A stretch of 64,000 nucleotides of DNA from Amphibalanus amphitrite (Eukaryota; Arthropoda; Thecostraca; Balanomorpha; Balanidae). Made by a program: the position numbers and the translations under genes. Positions 40,116 to 54,837 of the stretch are shown in pieces. The DNA lies in the NCBI RefSeq assembly GCF_019059575.1, contig NW_024883484.1, forward strand, positions 1-64,000, in the 5' to 3' direction. Below the pieces are notes generated by a model, which was not told the DNA's origin, did not search any database, and saw only the letters and a list, made by a program, of their open reading frames with translations. The stretch's first letter is position 1. The number at the start of each line of letters is the position of its first letter.

Positions 40116-41741
40116 CGGTCCAGCGGCCCGGCAGCCGGTCCGAGTGGCCCATCAGCGGGCCGACCTCGGGCGACACGCGCCACCGGACGCCCACAATAGG
40201 AGCGATGACGGATGACGACCAGCGCCGCCGCTGCCGCCCCGCTGGGTGCAGAGAACGACGGCAGCGCGCTCGGCTGGGCGCCCCTCATTTCTCAGCCGCC
40301 CCGGCGCCGCACGGTCCCGTGCAGAACGGCCCTCGGAGGGTCTGTCTCCGTGTCCGGTGTGGAGAAAAGCCACCGCATCGTAACAGCTTTGGACCGGGGC
40401 AGTCCACTAAGAGAATCTCAGTTTGATGATACCCATCCATACTCCACCGCATCTCGTCCATTTCCGCTAATGCAGACGACACCCTCGCGCCTCTCTTAAC
40501 GACCAATTTCGCATTTGGTCCGTGGCCCAGCGCACGTGTCGCGCTGCGCTGTAATGGCTCTGACCGGAGGCTGCCCCCGCGGCCCTCCTGAGGGACACAC
40601 TCTCGGTCCGGTGCTTGGCCTTCATCCATAACCTGCATGGCTCATCCAGTATGCGGCCGGCGCCGGCCAGTAAAGGGCAGCAACGAGCAATATATCGCCG
40701 CGATCCATACATCTCCGTTAGCGGCGCCGCGGGGGATTTCGCGCCGCCCCCGGGCGCCGCCGACCCTCGGGGAGATTGGGGAAAAATTCAGCACATAAGC
40801 ACAAATGGGATGGTCAAAAAATATAGGTGAGATGAAGGTCACCAATATTTCTCCATATTTGAGATTATTTGTGATCACTACGGCACTTCGAACCACATAA
40901 ATCAAGAAGCGCCCAAAGTCCAACCCATCCGAAACTTATGGCACGAAACAAAAGGTTTGGATCGAACGCGGACGTTGGAATATGAGTTCCGAAGGCGCGT
41001 CAGCATTCAGGAAGATCCTCTGCGCCAGTAATGCCAGCATCGACCGGTCATCCCCAGAGGCAATAACCGGGGTCGCGCTCGGAGCGGAGTCGTTCTGACT
41101 GAGCCCCTGACCCATCAGCCATCGCCCGGGCACCCAGCCACGCTCACACGGAGAGCTTTTGCAGCTCAGGCCTGAAAGAGGTCGCCATTGACCCATCGGG
41201 CCTTTCGAGCTCCCGTTCAAAGCTCAAAAGGCTCAACCCCAGCTCACATAGCACTCGGCAATGTGGAATTTGCAGAGACTCCCGGACTCCCCAAACACAG
41301 CTGGCAGACCACTAACCTAGAATATTCGGTTTCGTTGCCAAAGAAGCCCAGAAGCTTCGCTCCTTGCCAAATGATGCAAGGGGATGGGGCTGATGGATAT
41401 GTATGTACTCAATGTAGGGAATGAAGGCAAATCAAGAGCGCGAATGAGAATTTGATCAAGAAATGTTTCCCAAGAGCTCGGAACCTACCGGGAGAGACGG
41501 ATGCTCGAAGGACGGGAAGCGGGCCGCATGTAGAAGGCCCTGTCCCGGACCCAGTGGGATGGGGAGGAGGGCCGGGGAGGCCGGCTGGCCCGGGCCAGGG
41601 CCGTATCATCGATCGGGTCGGGGTGCCGCCGGCGCCGCCGCGGGTCCTGCGGATCCGCTGTCTGCCAGCCGGCCCGGGGGGCGGGTCCCGGCCGACCACA
41701 GCGCCCCGCCCATACCGCGGCCAGAGGACCCAGACGGAGAG

Positions 41742-41798
41742 ATGGGAGTTGGGAGATGGGAGATGGGAGATGGGAGGATGGGAGACGGGAGGTGGAGA
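41742..41798. repeat. (GGGAGAT)n microsatellite
   Basis: About seven 7-bp units of GGGAGAT with minor variants. Confidence 0.85.
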
Positions 41799-44330
41799 GA
41801 TGTGGGAGTGGAGGATGGCCTTGTATGTGGGGCAAGCGGGACGAGAGGGGGAAATAAAAAGAAGATGGGAGGCGACACTGGGAGGATATGGAGTATAACC
41901 GCAAAAAAAGAGGATATGAGACACACTAGAAGAGACAAAGTATGTGAGGAGAGGCGAGGACGAAAGACGATCAGATAAAGAGACTGGAACAAGCAACATT
42001 ACATACATATAGGTGTGTACGGAGTACAAAGACGGCCGATGACCTGACAGGCAGAGTGCGGCCACATCTGTTTCAACTGTGGTAAGCCACAGCTGCTGTC
42101 GATATGTTATTGGATTTAAGTTCACCCAGAATGAAATATAGGAAATGCCACCCGAGTACTCTCAATGGCGTCAGACCGATGGACTGAAATAACAGGCAAG
42201 AGGGATGAAATGGTATATAATGAATGAATGTTACTAGACTGGGGATAAAAGGCTGGACGAACGGCAATGGCTGGTGCCGTTGGATCGGAAAAATTGATTT
42301 CACTCATAAATGAATCAAACCCGGCCTTGTAGCGTCTCATCGTTCAAGAGCAACTGAGTTACTGAGGCGAGAAAATAATTGAAGGTCGAATTACTGTCTT
42401 GAGATAGCTTACACTTTGATTTTTGCAACAGCGTTATCCTTTGGTTTTATTCTACGGTTGAAGCTCGCACCGCACGTTCATTGAAAACATAACAAGCAAG
42501 CACGCTCGTCGAAAAAGAGAGCAAGACTCTCACTACTGCCACAACTTTTCGCCACTTCTTCCCTCACGCAGGCAATGGGCCAGACTGCACGTTTAGTGGA
42601 CAATTTTGTTGACTTCGCAGCAGCTGACGTTGCCTTTTCGAGTGTCTTAGACATGGCTGACGAAGTCTGAAAACTAGGGAGGTCTGAAACTCTCGGATAC
42701 TCCAGGAGGCAGCGACACATCCAATCCTTTTAACGCGATGAGGAGCATGCTGATTTTGAGAAAACAACCACGATTCGCACAGATATGTGAAATGCATGTG
42801 AGGCTTCTGTCCCCCTGTGTGTTGAAAATGTCGCAGCGCAAAGGATGGTGTTGAAAACTGAGAAAGGAAGATACAAATGGAAAGTTAATCTCATTGGGGT
42901 TCTTGCAGCATAGTACGCCAGTTGTAGCCATCGCATTTATCCCAAAACATTAGTTTCACAGTGGCTATTAAGAATGCATAGGAAATTTTACAAAGCGGCA
43001 TAAAACGACCAATGGCCATCAGCATATGATGGAGGTGCCGCTTTATAGCCCCTTCAAATTCCGACTAAAATTAAAAGAACGACCCACGGCGATAGACGTA
43101 GACCCGAAACTGTGAACTAAAACGCACAAATACGCATCTTACAAAGCCTTATGCAGGAGTTAGAGCGGAAATCCACAACAATCTTACTCCAAGAACGCTT
43201 GAGACGACACGACTCAGATTTTTCCTCTGGCCCACTCCTCCTCTGCCAACCCCGAACAAACAACTGTGTCGAGAGTGAAACGGAAACTGTTACCGACCTT
43301 ATCACAAGCTGCGCGAAAAACGATTCCAGGAAAGAGGTTCTGATACGAATACCAAGTACCGGAACTGGCGAAAAGAAAACTGATCCGGTTCTCTATTTCA
43401 GTTGACAGAAGCCGATTTGGCTAGCTTTCGGAGATGGCTGGACTGGTTGACCGATAATACTGACCTCTTAAGTATATGCCGTTTGTCCACGTTAAAGTTA
43501 ACACAAAACAGATGAATAATTTTATCCCATGATTCACTTTGCAGAGACAGCCCAAAGTTAGCATAACAGGACATTCGTTGAGGCGCTATCAAATATTTTG
43601 ACGTACATCAAGTGACCAGCCACCAGCCTTGCGATTGCTAAAACCAGCATTGATTAGCAGCTCATAAAAATAATCTGAAGTCTGAACCTTCTCTCCAGCA
43701 ACATGACGAACTTTGTGTGTGCTGTCATAACACGCACATGTCCCCTGGCGTCTCAAAAGTGTATTATGATAACGCTCGCACAGTCATCAATCAGTAAAAC
43801 CCAAACACTACTGACAGCTCGGTATCAGTTTGCAGGACAACGTTTGCGTTGACGGCATAACATTGAAGCGTGTTCGCCCCTTACGCGCGCGATTAGGTAT
43901 GTGTTGAAAGGGCGGCTGGGTCGTTTTCAAAGCGGGTCTCTCATTATGCTGGTGCGATACGAAATAGCAATCGCGCCTTTTAGTCGACTGTTTACCTTCA
44001 CCACAAGGCAAAACGAGAAGCCAGATATGATAAACACAGAATGTAAACATCACTGATCCTCCTTCCCGAATGCCAACATTTGGACACCGAACGTCTTTCA
44101 CCGCTATCTCGACCGTTTAAGCGCTTTCTTCTCAATCACCCGGTCAATCACCCGGCTTCTCCCTTTACATAATTCCACCTGCTCACTCCCCGATCTCCAA
44201 TCCTCTCTTTCCCAATCTCTCGACTTCACTTCCTTCTCCATCTACCCTCCAATCTTTTTCCCATCTCCCAATGCTACGTTCTCTAGCTCATCTCCCAGCC
44301 TTCATCAGCTCGTCAATCCCAAAACCGCCG

Positions 44331-44384
44331 TCCGTCCGTCCGTTCGTCAGTCCGTCAGTCCGTAGGTCCGTCCGTCTCGGTCAG
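44331..44384. repeat. (CCGT)n microsatellite
   Basis: Tetranucleotide units CCGT interrupted by CAGT and AGGT, the same motif in complementary sense as the run at 26036-26072. Confidence 0.85.
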
Positions 44385-46431
44385 TCCAGCTCAAGCTCCA
44401 GTTCCTGCTCGCAGCGGCGGCGACGGGCCGGCCGGCGCGCGGCAGACAACTGGGCCACCACCAGCTCGGGGTCGATGCCGGTCGGCAGCGACGGTCGATG
44501 CTGGGGTGCGCCTCCGGCCTCGCCGATGGCCGACTGACCTTGTCGAGGCCGATGGGGCCGACGCGTCCGCGAGTCGTGCGCCGCCAGACCGGAGGTGGCG
44601 ATAAATGGTCGGAAACGGGGGAAACGGGTCATATAGAGCGCGAGGAGTTTGGATATTAGCGCTTGAAAAAGACGCATTGTAGAAATTCACTGGCTATGTG
44701 AGAATAAATATCACACCAACCTTAATCGCATAGTGTTTTGGAAAACGAATCGCACCTTTAGACGGCAGACGCACAATGTAGAAACTTGGTTAATTTCAGG
44801 CTAATCAGCGGACATTTTCTTTCACTTTCCAGCGCGGACTGTTATTTAGTGTTGGTAATAACGGGCGTGCTGTGCGCCAGCTGTTGTCCGCCCGTGTGCC
44901 GGCCACGCCCCCCGGGCGGGGAGAGGTGACGCACGGCGCTGGTCAGGGTCATCTGCTGACCTGCCGGCCCCCAGCCCCTCATTTCATGGTCCGCCCATGA
45001 AGTATGCCTCTATTTTCCCGTACCGCGCCGCGCGGCGGTCGACACAAACAACAAACATCTCCGGCCGGCGAGCCGGTGAGGAACGGCCGGTGACGGAGGG
45101 TCGGGGTCAGGTCACTGGGCTGCCGCTGGTGGTGCTCTCACAGTGACCCGGTCAGGTCACTGGGTTAGGGACGGGTGATCAGCTGTTTGGCTCGGGATGG
45201 GCGGCTCCCTGGAGAGTTCTCGCCGCCGCTGAGCCGAGCTGAGCAGCACCCAGCACCGTCGGCGGAGCGGCGGCAGTGGGGACGATGAAGATGGCACTGG
45301 AGCTACTCCAGAGTCCCCGCGCGCGGGCGTGCCAATCTGGCAAGTGCAGGTACCGCGCCTCCGCCGCGCCGGTCGGCACTCGATGAAATTATCAATCAGC
45401 CGCCCGGCGGGCTATCGCCACTCAGCTGGAGAGCAGTGGGGTTCGTTCGATCGGCACCCGACCCCCGGAGGTCAGCTCCGGTTCAACGTGACCCGCCCCC
45501 GTTCGGCTTTCTGACGAGGCACAGCCGGGAGGAAGGGGAATGCTGAAACAAAGATGGACAGATTCACGACATTGAGAGTGGCTGGCAGACGACAATGCTG
45601 ACCACCTAATGCCAGGTACCAGATCCGTGGTTTTCCCCTTGGAGTTATGCTTTACAATGAAGTACATATCTTGCGCAAAATGGGTCTCATCTTCGCCCAT
45701 TCATCAAAGGCCTTATGCTTCAAACTCAATAAATGTTGATTTGTTGCTGCATTGCAACACAAAGCCACACAGGAAGCAAAGTGCAGCGACGGAAGCAATC
45801 ATTCAGCAATCGACGGCGGCGGGCTTTGATAGCCACAGCACCTGGATTGGATTTTGAATCGACCGGCAAGATCGACGGAGGTTGTGGCAGCACGTGACAA
45901 AGCTGATTTATCACATGCAACTGGCGTAAGGGCTGGACGCATACCATATGGCGGCGCGTGTTCGAAAGAAACTTCAAGGTAGGTAACTTGAAGCTTCAGT
46001 TATTCACACCTAAAATCGGTTTAGGTTCAGGACAGGGTTCCAGCCACCTCTTCGTACGAAAGAAGCCACCCAATTCGTCTCACAGCGGTGACCGTTCGTC
46101 CCACAGCGCCGGCCAAATCCCATTAACGGTCACCGGCCAACTCCAGGAGCGTGACCGGACGGCGGGCAAAGTTGCTTTAGTTAGGAGACGCTCCTCTCAA
46201 ATCACATTCGAGGACAGTTGTCTGATCAGGTTCGGCCTGACCCGACACCAGTCGGCTCGAATTACTCTCGGTTTCATCGCATCGCCCCACGCAGACAGAG
46301 CTGTAAACAAGACGCCCGTCGGCGCCGGCTGTGCCTTTGTCCGCGCCGACGATAATTGTGAATGCGTGTTTGTGAGGGTGAGTTCGTCTCGCTCCGATCT
46401 GCCCCGACCCCTGCTGGGAGGCCATTGGGCC

Positions 46432-46486
46432 ATTCGACTCGCATTTGACTCGCAATGGACTCGTGTTCGATTTGAGTTCGACTCAC
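46432..46486. repeat. Five-unit 11-bp minisatellite
   Basis: Exactly five 11-bp units: ATTCGACTCGC, ATTTGACTCGC, AATGGACTCGT, GTTCGATTTGA, GTTCGACTCAC. Confidence 0.8.
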
Positions 46487-49400
46487 GCCCGGTACCGTTA
46501 CTGAAGGAAGGGATGGTTACCACTGACTCCCTGGATCCGACCCTCCTAACCAGTCATGGCCTGAAAGAGCTGGAAAATTAATGAAACAGCTTTACTCTCG
46601 GGCATTTCAGCTCACATGACGGACGGTTCAACGTAGCTGTTATGAAGTAATAGATATTTCCATGGAACTGCAATAAAAGAAAGCATTTCTGAAACGCTGC
46701 AATATCCTTGGGCATGAGAGGTGCAATAAATCAAAAAGTTGAAGCAGTTGTGCGGTTCTCAAAACCATTGCTAATGGGAACTAGCAGTAGTAAAAGGAAT
46801 GCTATTTGGTAAAGCTACGCCAAGCAGAGTTGCAGCGCCAAGTTTTGGAAAATAATCAAACCGAGAATTGATGCCTTCCCAGTCGCATTGCATACAAGAA
46901 CCTACGAGCTATTGGCAAATTCGGCCCAGCTCTCTAAGTCAAGTCGCCAGTTTCGCGACGTCTGGTGCTCGCCGTCTGTTCAGAGGCCCGTGGGGAGGGC
47001 GTGGTCCTCGGCTGGAGTGGGCGTGTCCTGTCTCCCGCAGGCGGGGCACAGAAGACGTACGGCGGCGATGGGGTCATTAGCACCGCGAACCGGGTCAGAT
47101 GCAGAAAACGACGGCGGAGGCGAAAACGGCGACTGGACTTCCGCTCGACCTCAAGAAAGCCTCGATAGGTACGAGTGGGCTATGCATGAAGACAAAGTAA
47201 AGAAATACCGAGCAGCTGTTCTCATTTTATTATGTAAGCCATTAATATGTCAAAAATTGTCCCGACTACAAACATAAAGTGACCAACACTCAGAATCCTT
47301 TCAGTTTCATCGTAAAAGAGGAATAAAGCCCGTACGGCGCATCTCTGTCTCGCCAGGACAGCAGCCAAGCCCATCCCCAGCAGCCCGGCCAGAGCCCCGG
47401 GGGTCGTAAAGTGACCGGCCAGTGGCCCGTCCATCGATCTATAACCGACCGACCGACGTCCGGCCCACCCGACCGCGAGACTGGCCGACCTCTAATACTC
47501 CCCCATTGGGTGCTGACGACTCGACCAGACCGAGTATCGGCCATCTCCGGAAAGGATCGACCGATCGGGAACGGGTCTAAAGCGACAGATGTGCGCATTT
47601 ATATCCCGGTGTTCCTGTGTTTTATCTGCGTGTGGAGAGAAGTCGAATGCTTGGTTTTAAACACTAGCGTGCGTATTTCGACGAGTGACAGAGCTTGAGC
47701 TATCGACCTATTAAATCTAATGCAACGCAGATGATGTTGTAAGTCGTATTTATGGGGACAACATCCGGGATTTATTGCAGCTCGAGTTGTAATTTAGTGC
47801 GGCTTTATACACCACTGGCCAAATTAGTCCCTGCGGAGCGCCCGTCAAGTGGATAGCGCCTATCAGCACTGGATAGCAGCTACAGGAAACTACGGCGAGC
47901 AGTTCGGGTAGACATATCACCCAGGGATCTCATTATGTCCCGCCTGCAGAGTCATTGCCCCGAGCCATCGAACCTACATATCGGCTTCGGCCCATGGCAA
48001 CCGACATTTATGCATTACGCAATAAGCCACCCCGTGGGCATGTGCTTACTATTTGTTTGTATAAATACATCGTCTTGACAAACAAAGCTGCATAGTGCAT
48101 AGGTCTGCAAAAGGCTATGTCAGTGTTCAATGGCTCCCAGTAGTGCGATATATAACTCACATGATCCATAATTTGCAAACATGTCCATGATTTAAGTCAG
48201 CCGTGCTTTAATTGGCGCTGACTACCACCCGCTGACCTTTGTCTGATTATAATCTATCCACGCAACATCAGCTGTGTAAGTCAACGTAAGCACGGCTCAC
48301 ACCCGAACCACCCCGCGGGGTGTGTAAGACACTGATAGCGATCACCCATCGCCCTCCCCTGGGTCAGAACGGACGCACGCGAGCCGTCACCGGCACGCGC
48401 CGCCGCACAATCATGACACGTCACCGTTCACCAACATAGCACTATGAATGTCCAGGGAGCGACAATGCCGACGCACGAACAATGTGGCGCGTCGCATCAT
48501 GTCAAATGGAGCAGCCTCATATCCGGGCCGCTGCGTGTCTATTATTTCCAAATAACACGCCGTACTGACTGCCCATGTTTCCCAAATAACACCAACATCA
48601 CATCTACTGGTTGGGTGTCTATGCCCGCTGGCTATCATTCCCACATAATATTACTCGGAGCAGCAACAGGGCACTTTTCTACAAGCCACCACAGCCTCCA
48701 GAAAAGCAACAGACCCATTTTTCACGGCTCATGAGCCATTCCCGGAGACAGAATTAGGAGAGAACTTCCAGAGGACACTGGCTACGAGCCAAGAAACTGC
48801 TGAGATAACGGGACAGTTTTCTGTCAGCAACTGGTCAACGATCGTCACTTAATCGAGCCCTGAAAATCGCAGAACTGCTGAGACTCTGTCGGGAGAGGTC
48901 ACCAAGGGAGAGACATTTGGGGAGAGGTAGAGCGGGTCGGATTCCGGGGGCGGGTCTGGGTTCGGAAAGAACAAAACCCAAGCTCCACGGAACTCTGAAC
49001 CCAATTATTGAAAACAATGAGCAATAGAGCGGCAGTTGGGGCCGCCGCTCACATTGCAACCGGCGCGTGCTGTCGGTCGGGGAGGGGGAGGAGGGGAGCA
49101 GGGGGGGGGGTGTTTGGTCATTGTAACCGCTATAGGGTGCCACTACAGTAACTCATGGATGACAGTACCAACGCTACTGTCGCAGGAGCGGGATGTATGA
49201 ACTTTGATGTATGGCTTAGTCACACACTAAATACGCGAGTGCATCCATTATGCATGACAGTAAACATTGGAAACACGTAAACTGGTCATACCTAAACAAA
49301 GTGAGCAGTTTGCCAGCGCTCAGTGAATTAGACCAAACACGATTAAAAACTTGCATTATTGCACAGCAGGGACTTCACTGAAGCTTAGTCAAAATAATTG

Positions 49401-52400
49401 AGCTGTAGAAAAAAAAATAACTCAACAGTTTTGTCATTCAAAAACTTTCCACATTGTGCAAAAGGCATCATTTTCAAACGCGACATGACGCCACCAAATT
49501 CTAGCATCTCTCCGACACATCCAAGAGAGGAACTCAATTTCAACCAGTATCACAATGCTCTCCAGAAGTCGAGAACGACCCCCCCCCCCCCCTCCGCCAC
49601 CGGAGACCGCTGCCCCGGGGGCACCCAGCGCCGCCCCACGCTGGTACCGCCGGAGGCACTGAATCATGCAGGCCCCCGCAGTGCTGCGGTCACCCGGCGA
49701 CATGCACAGTAAGAATAACGGGTCACCCCCGGGCGGCCAGTCACGTATCCGGGCCCGAGAGCGCCTTGCACAGTGCAGTGTGCAGTGCAGAGGGTCAAGG
49801 GTCAGATGGGAACGGAAGGAGAGGGAGGAGATGACTAATGGTTGGTTTATGGCAAACAATGGGATGTGGGTGGGCTGTTACCACTTTCTTGATACCGCTT
49901 CTGATTTTTCTCAAAAGCATGACTAATTTCTTGTACGGCTTGTGTTATGAATACATGCAGAAATAGAAACATTGGACCATAGGAATTAGGATTCATATTG
50001 CATATCAATCATATGGGCACTGGGCAGCAAAGGTTTATGTCTATTAATTATTAAACATAGGGTTTTTCTACCTCCACTACGGCCAATGTTAGCCTCTACA
50101 GCCTCCGCGTTAGTTCCTTCTCCTGGCCACCTCTCTGCGCAGATGTCCAGTCTCCGTCCAAGGCGGAGTGTCCCCAGGCTCTCGGTTTGTATCGATCTCA
50201 GTCCCAGGGCGGCCAGGACGAGCCACTACCGCCAAGGCAGCAGCGTACGGCTACGGTGCTACGTAGCCGTGCTACGGCACTACAGCCAAGCAACAGAGTA
50301 CAGAAAAGAAGGGCACAATGCAGACAAACCAAGGCTATATAGAAACAAACTACGGCGCAACATAGCAAGAACGTAGCAGAGCGCAGTTATGACATAGCAT
50401 GGCACAGCACAGCACAACCACCGCGCGGGACAGTACAGGAAAGCTACGTCGGAGTAAGGCACATCAATGACACATAGCATGACACACAGCATGATAAACA
50501 GCGCAGAGAAGGCTGGACAGATGCGGCACGACAGAAGACGGTGGGGAGATCCCAGCAGCAGAGGATCGATACAAACATCGCTATAAATAAACTATGCTAA
50601 GGCAATAAGGCATTGAGCTCATTGTTTTGGACTGACCGATGGGACCACCGATGACCGAAGCTAGCAACCACCAATGGTGCTGGTTTAGTTAGACCACACA
50701 GAACATCGAGTGACATGCCTAACCGCACTGAAGGTTGATGGGCAGACGACAGCGAGAACATAACAGGAATGGTGTAGAAACTGTGGCCACAGCGGACAGA
50801 AGCACCGTGCGACTGCCGCACGTAATGAGCCGCAGGCGACAGAACAAACATTACATAACAACCACCAAACAGTCCAGAAAAAAGGCATTAAGGTAGATAG
50901 ATAAGGATCGTAGCATCGCAACATAACAGCCCAAAACACAGCCACACCCAAGAATAGCTACAGCAACATCCACATCCACAGCCACAGACACATACAAAGC
51001 CACAGACAAAGCCAGACGGTCACAGCCACACCGCCAAACACTCACAGCCTCAACCATGACCGAAGTCAAAGCCATGTACGGGCAACGCAAGTGCCACAAC
51101 ACCTCACCGCAATGCCTTTCATCTTTATGCAATCCGCCTGCGGCGGGCGACCCATATGTTACCAATCCTGCTGGCACCTATTTCTGTACACCCTGTCTGC
51201 TACCTCAGCCGCGGCGAAGCGGGTTGTTTCCACAAGGTTGGACTGCTGGCCGCGTGGTTTACCCGGGTTCGGATCGAAGCTGGTGCCAGGTGGTGCGACG
51301 CGTCGGCTGCGCCGCTCAGACAAAATATGGAGGATGAGAAAGGCGTAGAGAGAGGAACCGACATGCAGGCCGCGTGTATAATGCTGTATAATTGATGGGG
51401 GCTGCGTATAATGGAGCCATGCATCTCCTGAGAACGTTGGCTAGGATGGGCGATGGCAGCGCCAGTGGTTAAGCTATGAGACAAACAGGTTATCAATTTC
51501 ATCGTGAGTTTCCAAAGAATTTTCTAGCTGTATGGGTAGATTGTCAACAAATGCAGGCGTGCAATGAAGTTATTCAAGTTATTAGAGGAGAATTAACCAT
51601 TCAATAACGATGCATAAGCGGCTAAGCACTTACTGCACTGTCTTTACATAGTTCGGCAACTTCAGTTAGGCAACTGCTGTTATGTAACTCCAGTAGGTAA
51701 ATAAGGAACTCTTCACATCATGGCTGACAGTGATTACGGAGAACCGTATTCAATTTCGATGTTAATTTCAGATAGCGGAGCGTTGCATAACACGACAGAT
51801 GAGAAAAACTATTTGAAAAAACGCGTTCGTATACGCCAACATCGACACGCATCAAAGCATGTCCGAGGTGAGCTTTTTGCGACTCCTACCGCCAGTCCCT
51901 CGGCTCGCTTCTTGGAACAGCTACCGGAGTCAACAGCTCTCTCTCTCTCTCCATCATCTGACTCCCGTTCCCGGTCGCCCCAATAAGCACCCGTTAATAG
52001 CTTGTAGGCCTGCCTCCGTCTGGTCGGCCGGTGTCCGCCCCCGGGGACATGAGATTGGTGGGCTCGGTTAGACCGGGAGGGTGGGAGAGATCCCGGGAGG
52101 GCGGGAGCGACTACACGAATAAGGCTGGTTTGGTTCGATAGGAGAGGCATGGAGGAAGCCCTCCAAGGGGCGGAGTTTTTAAGCGTATTGAGATTATGGA
52201 GGGTATACGGGAAGGAGTGATCTACAATAACAGGTGAGTTAACAATAAAAGGTGTCTTCTTGCTCTGGAATGCCTGAGCACAACTGCAGGAGTCAGCGTT
52301 CCAACATATAGGGCAACACGATAAGCCAATGAGTCAGTGCCAATGAACTCACGACCGCGTCGCAGGCGTGGTGGTTGTATCATACCTCGATTCATCCATT

Positions 52401-54198
52401 TCCAGTCTTTATTTAGCGCCTCCTTCCCTCCCCCATCCTTCCCTCCCCACACCTCCACAATGCAGCTACGGAAACGAAAAATATAAGAATACCCACAGGG
52501 CACAGCAACAGAAACAAAACGAAAACAAATGCAAATATAACGATGATTGCATAGAGGGGAGCGTATCTGAAAATAGCCGCGAAGAAACAGAGCGAATGAA
52601 TAAAGCGTGAGCGGTGTTTTATCCGCTATTTTGAGGCATCAAATAGGTGTCCCTGAGAAATATAGAAAGAATTCCCTTGATAAACACCCGCTTCCCACGC
52701 CCTCTGATCTCATCAATCATCTGGCCTACGCACACACGCATAATCACACCCTTCCCTGGCCACTCGGCAGTAGCTCACTCAAACGTGCAGGTGCACAGCT
52801 CGGTATGATTTGGCACGGCGCCATCCATTATACGCTGCAGTTGCACAGTGCACGGTGGTGGGACAGTCGGCGGCGGGGCAGTGGGAGTGGGACAGTGCGA
52901 TTTCGGGGCAGAGGGACAGCGTGTGGGACGAGCTCATCCAGTGCACACATCACCATGCTGAGAGTGCAGGTGTCACGATCCGTAAGACTCGCAGTGGGAG
53001 GAGCACGATGTGCCTTATGATGACGTAAGAATGTCGGGTTAGGGCTGTCGAATTTCAGAGGCCAGGAGATGAAGATACCCGAAGGAAAGGTTGAAAATTT
53101 TAGAGGGTACTTCCGTGGAGTGCTATATTTTGATTGCATTGCACTTAAGTGTGGAGAGTGGAAAACATCAGAGTTTGGAGAAAAAGGACGGAAGAAATAG
53201 CAGCATCAATGAAGAAGGAAGGATCAGGAAGGAGGTAGAGGTATAGAAGCCGTTGCTCAGTCGCGAGCATAGAAAGGGGTCCACTTTATTCAGAGACATG
53301 TCGCACGTAATACGTATTGCACAGTGCACAGTGCAAGGCACGAACCGGACTGCAGCCCTCCATTGACCGTATCAGGCTCGCAGCATTCAACGAGACACAT
53401 TCGGTTAGTTCCAGACACCGCAGTCTCAATCGATTCAACACGCCTCAGCCGTGTATCTCCCTTCTCCTGCTGCCCCCATGGGAGCAGCAGGCAGCCAGAG
53501 GGCTCCCCAGTAGGGGCAGGGCAGAGGGGCAGAGTCCGGGGTCACTGCCAGACCCCTGGGTCATCACCGGCGCCGCGGGCGGTCGGCGGTCGGCCCAGCT
53601 GCAGGCCGGAGCCGTAAAAATCCACAGCGGGAGGTCGACCCGGCCACGACCGCCGCCAGACGGGATCGGAGCGGCCGGAGACCGACTTCCGGGAGATGCA
53701 TTCCGGAGGTATCCGGGAGGGGCAGGTGCTATTGGAGCACGGAGCGAGCCTTCCATAGGGTTTGCATCAGTTTGATTTGATATTTCTGACAAGGCATGCA
53801 TTGTTTCACTTGTCAGCAGGGCGCACCTTGATTACAAGTTATGATTAAAAGGAACTCACCCGCTCACATTTACTCAGTTTGAAACACAGGGTCGCCACCG
53901 TCTCTCTCTATTCCGAGACCGTGCCGCCGCCTGGTCAGCAGAGCGCTGGGTCCACGCCAGTGTCTGCCTAATGAGGCTCGTCGGCCAGCGCCGCCCGAAC
54001 GCGCGGCATACTGATGTCTCGCGAACACGCGCAAAACGCTGACAAATGCCGACCGGGCGCCGCAAGAAAGGGCACAAAACCGACCGCCAACGGCTTGCGA
54101 ATGGCCGATCGGCCCGTCGGCCTTTTAGCGGTGCAGTGAAAAGGTGTGGCGCCCGGCCGGTGCATGTAGTGGAGGGAGGGGAGGGCGGGGGAGGGGTG
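46487..54198. other. Intron 1 stretch, 46.5-54.2 kb
   Basis: No exon supported. Between about 50210 and 51060 the plus strand is packed with short CACAGC, ACATAGCA and CACAGCCACA phrases, a low-complexity region giving Cys/Val-rich frames on the other strand. G-runs lie at 49083-49110 and a C14 run at 49569-49583. A pyrimidine tract lies at 52410-52460. Otherwise nothing bounded. Confidence 0.4.
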
Positions 54199-54206
54199 GT
54201 GACAAT

Positions 54207-54837
54207 TAGTGGTGTCAATCGGTTACCGAAAAAATCGGTTACCGAAAAGATATGCTGACCGATTCGGTAATCGGTCGGTCAGGCCCCCCAAAAATCGGAC
54301 ACTTTCGGTCACCCTGTCAGTAAAACCATTTTCAAAAAGAGAAAGTATTCCATTTTTGCCTAGTTAAAATGAAAGTTATTGGGATGTTAATGATAAAGTT
54401 GCAAAATTTCCCCCAAATACTACAAGGGATGCCATGTTTTGGCAACTTCAGTAGCCATCCCACTCAGCAGGCAGCAGCCACCAATTGTCCAACCACAACC
54501 ACAAGCAGGCTGATTTTGACTCAGTTGGCCCCACAAATACACACCATTGTGAAACTCAATTCCAGTCTTTAACTGTAAGTAACTTCTACCACAAAATGTA
54601 TTTTGCAGTGGCTAAGAATTGACTGAACTTGGACTGAAATGCCATTTCCCATTAGTTTCCATCAGAATTTACCAAATAATTCAATTTTGGGGTAGAGTAA
54701 TAGCAAATAGAATTTCGGTCAAATTTCGGTCAAATTTTGGCTTGGGATGTTATCGGTCGGTATTCGGTCGGAAATTTTTCCCAAATTTCGGTTTCGGTCG
54801 GTATCGGTCAGACATTTTTTGGAAAATGACACCACTA
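54207..54837. mobile_element. hAT-type non-autonomous element with 8-bp target duplication
   Basis: A 631-bp element with ends TAGTGGTGTCA / TGACACCACTA and perfect 8-bp flanking duplications GTGACAAT (54199-54206, 54838-54845). Ends and duplication length are those of hAT transposons. Subterminal regions are full of GGTnACCGA, CGGTCGGT and ATTTCGGTC repeats on both sides, typical of transposase-binding arrays. The AT-rich interior codes for nothing recognised. The intact duplication implies a recent insertion. Confidence 0.88.

Larger units (their letters stand above)
38763..46431. other. Intron 1 stretch, 38.8-46.4 kb
   Basis: No exon supported. CpG-rich at 39400-39700, 40100-40350, 41470-41720 and 44880-45500. 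A degenerate GGACCAnnGGT minisatellite (13-20-bp units) runs at about 39968-40115, a GGGAGAT run at 41742-41798 and CCGT units at 44331-44384. Sequence from 42000 to 44250 is AT-richer and featureless to me. Confidence 0.4.

Noticed and set aside
47222-47434. Minus-strand frame starting MDGPLAGHFTTPGALAGLLG, signal-peptide-like
   Set aside because: No usable donor in phase 1 after the hydrophobic part. The 60419 exon fits Fas2 far better.
51120-51310. tRNA-like phrase GGGTTCGGATCGAAGC
   Set aside because: B-box resemblance is poor and no cloverleaf or A box could be drawn at the right distance.
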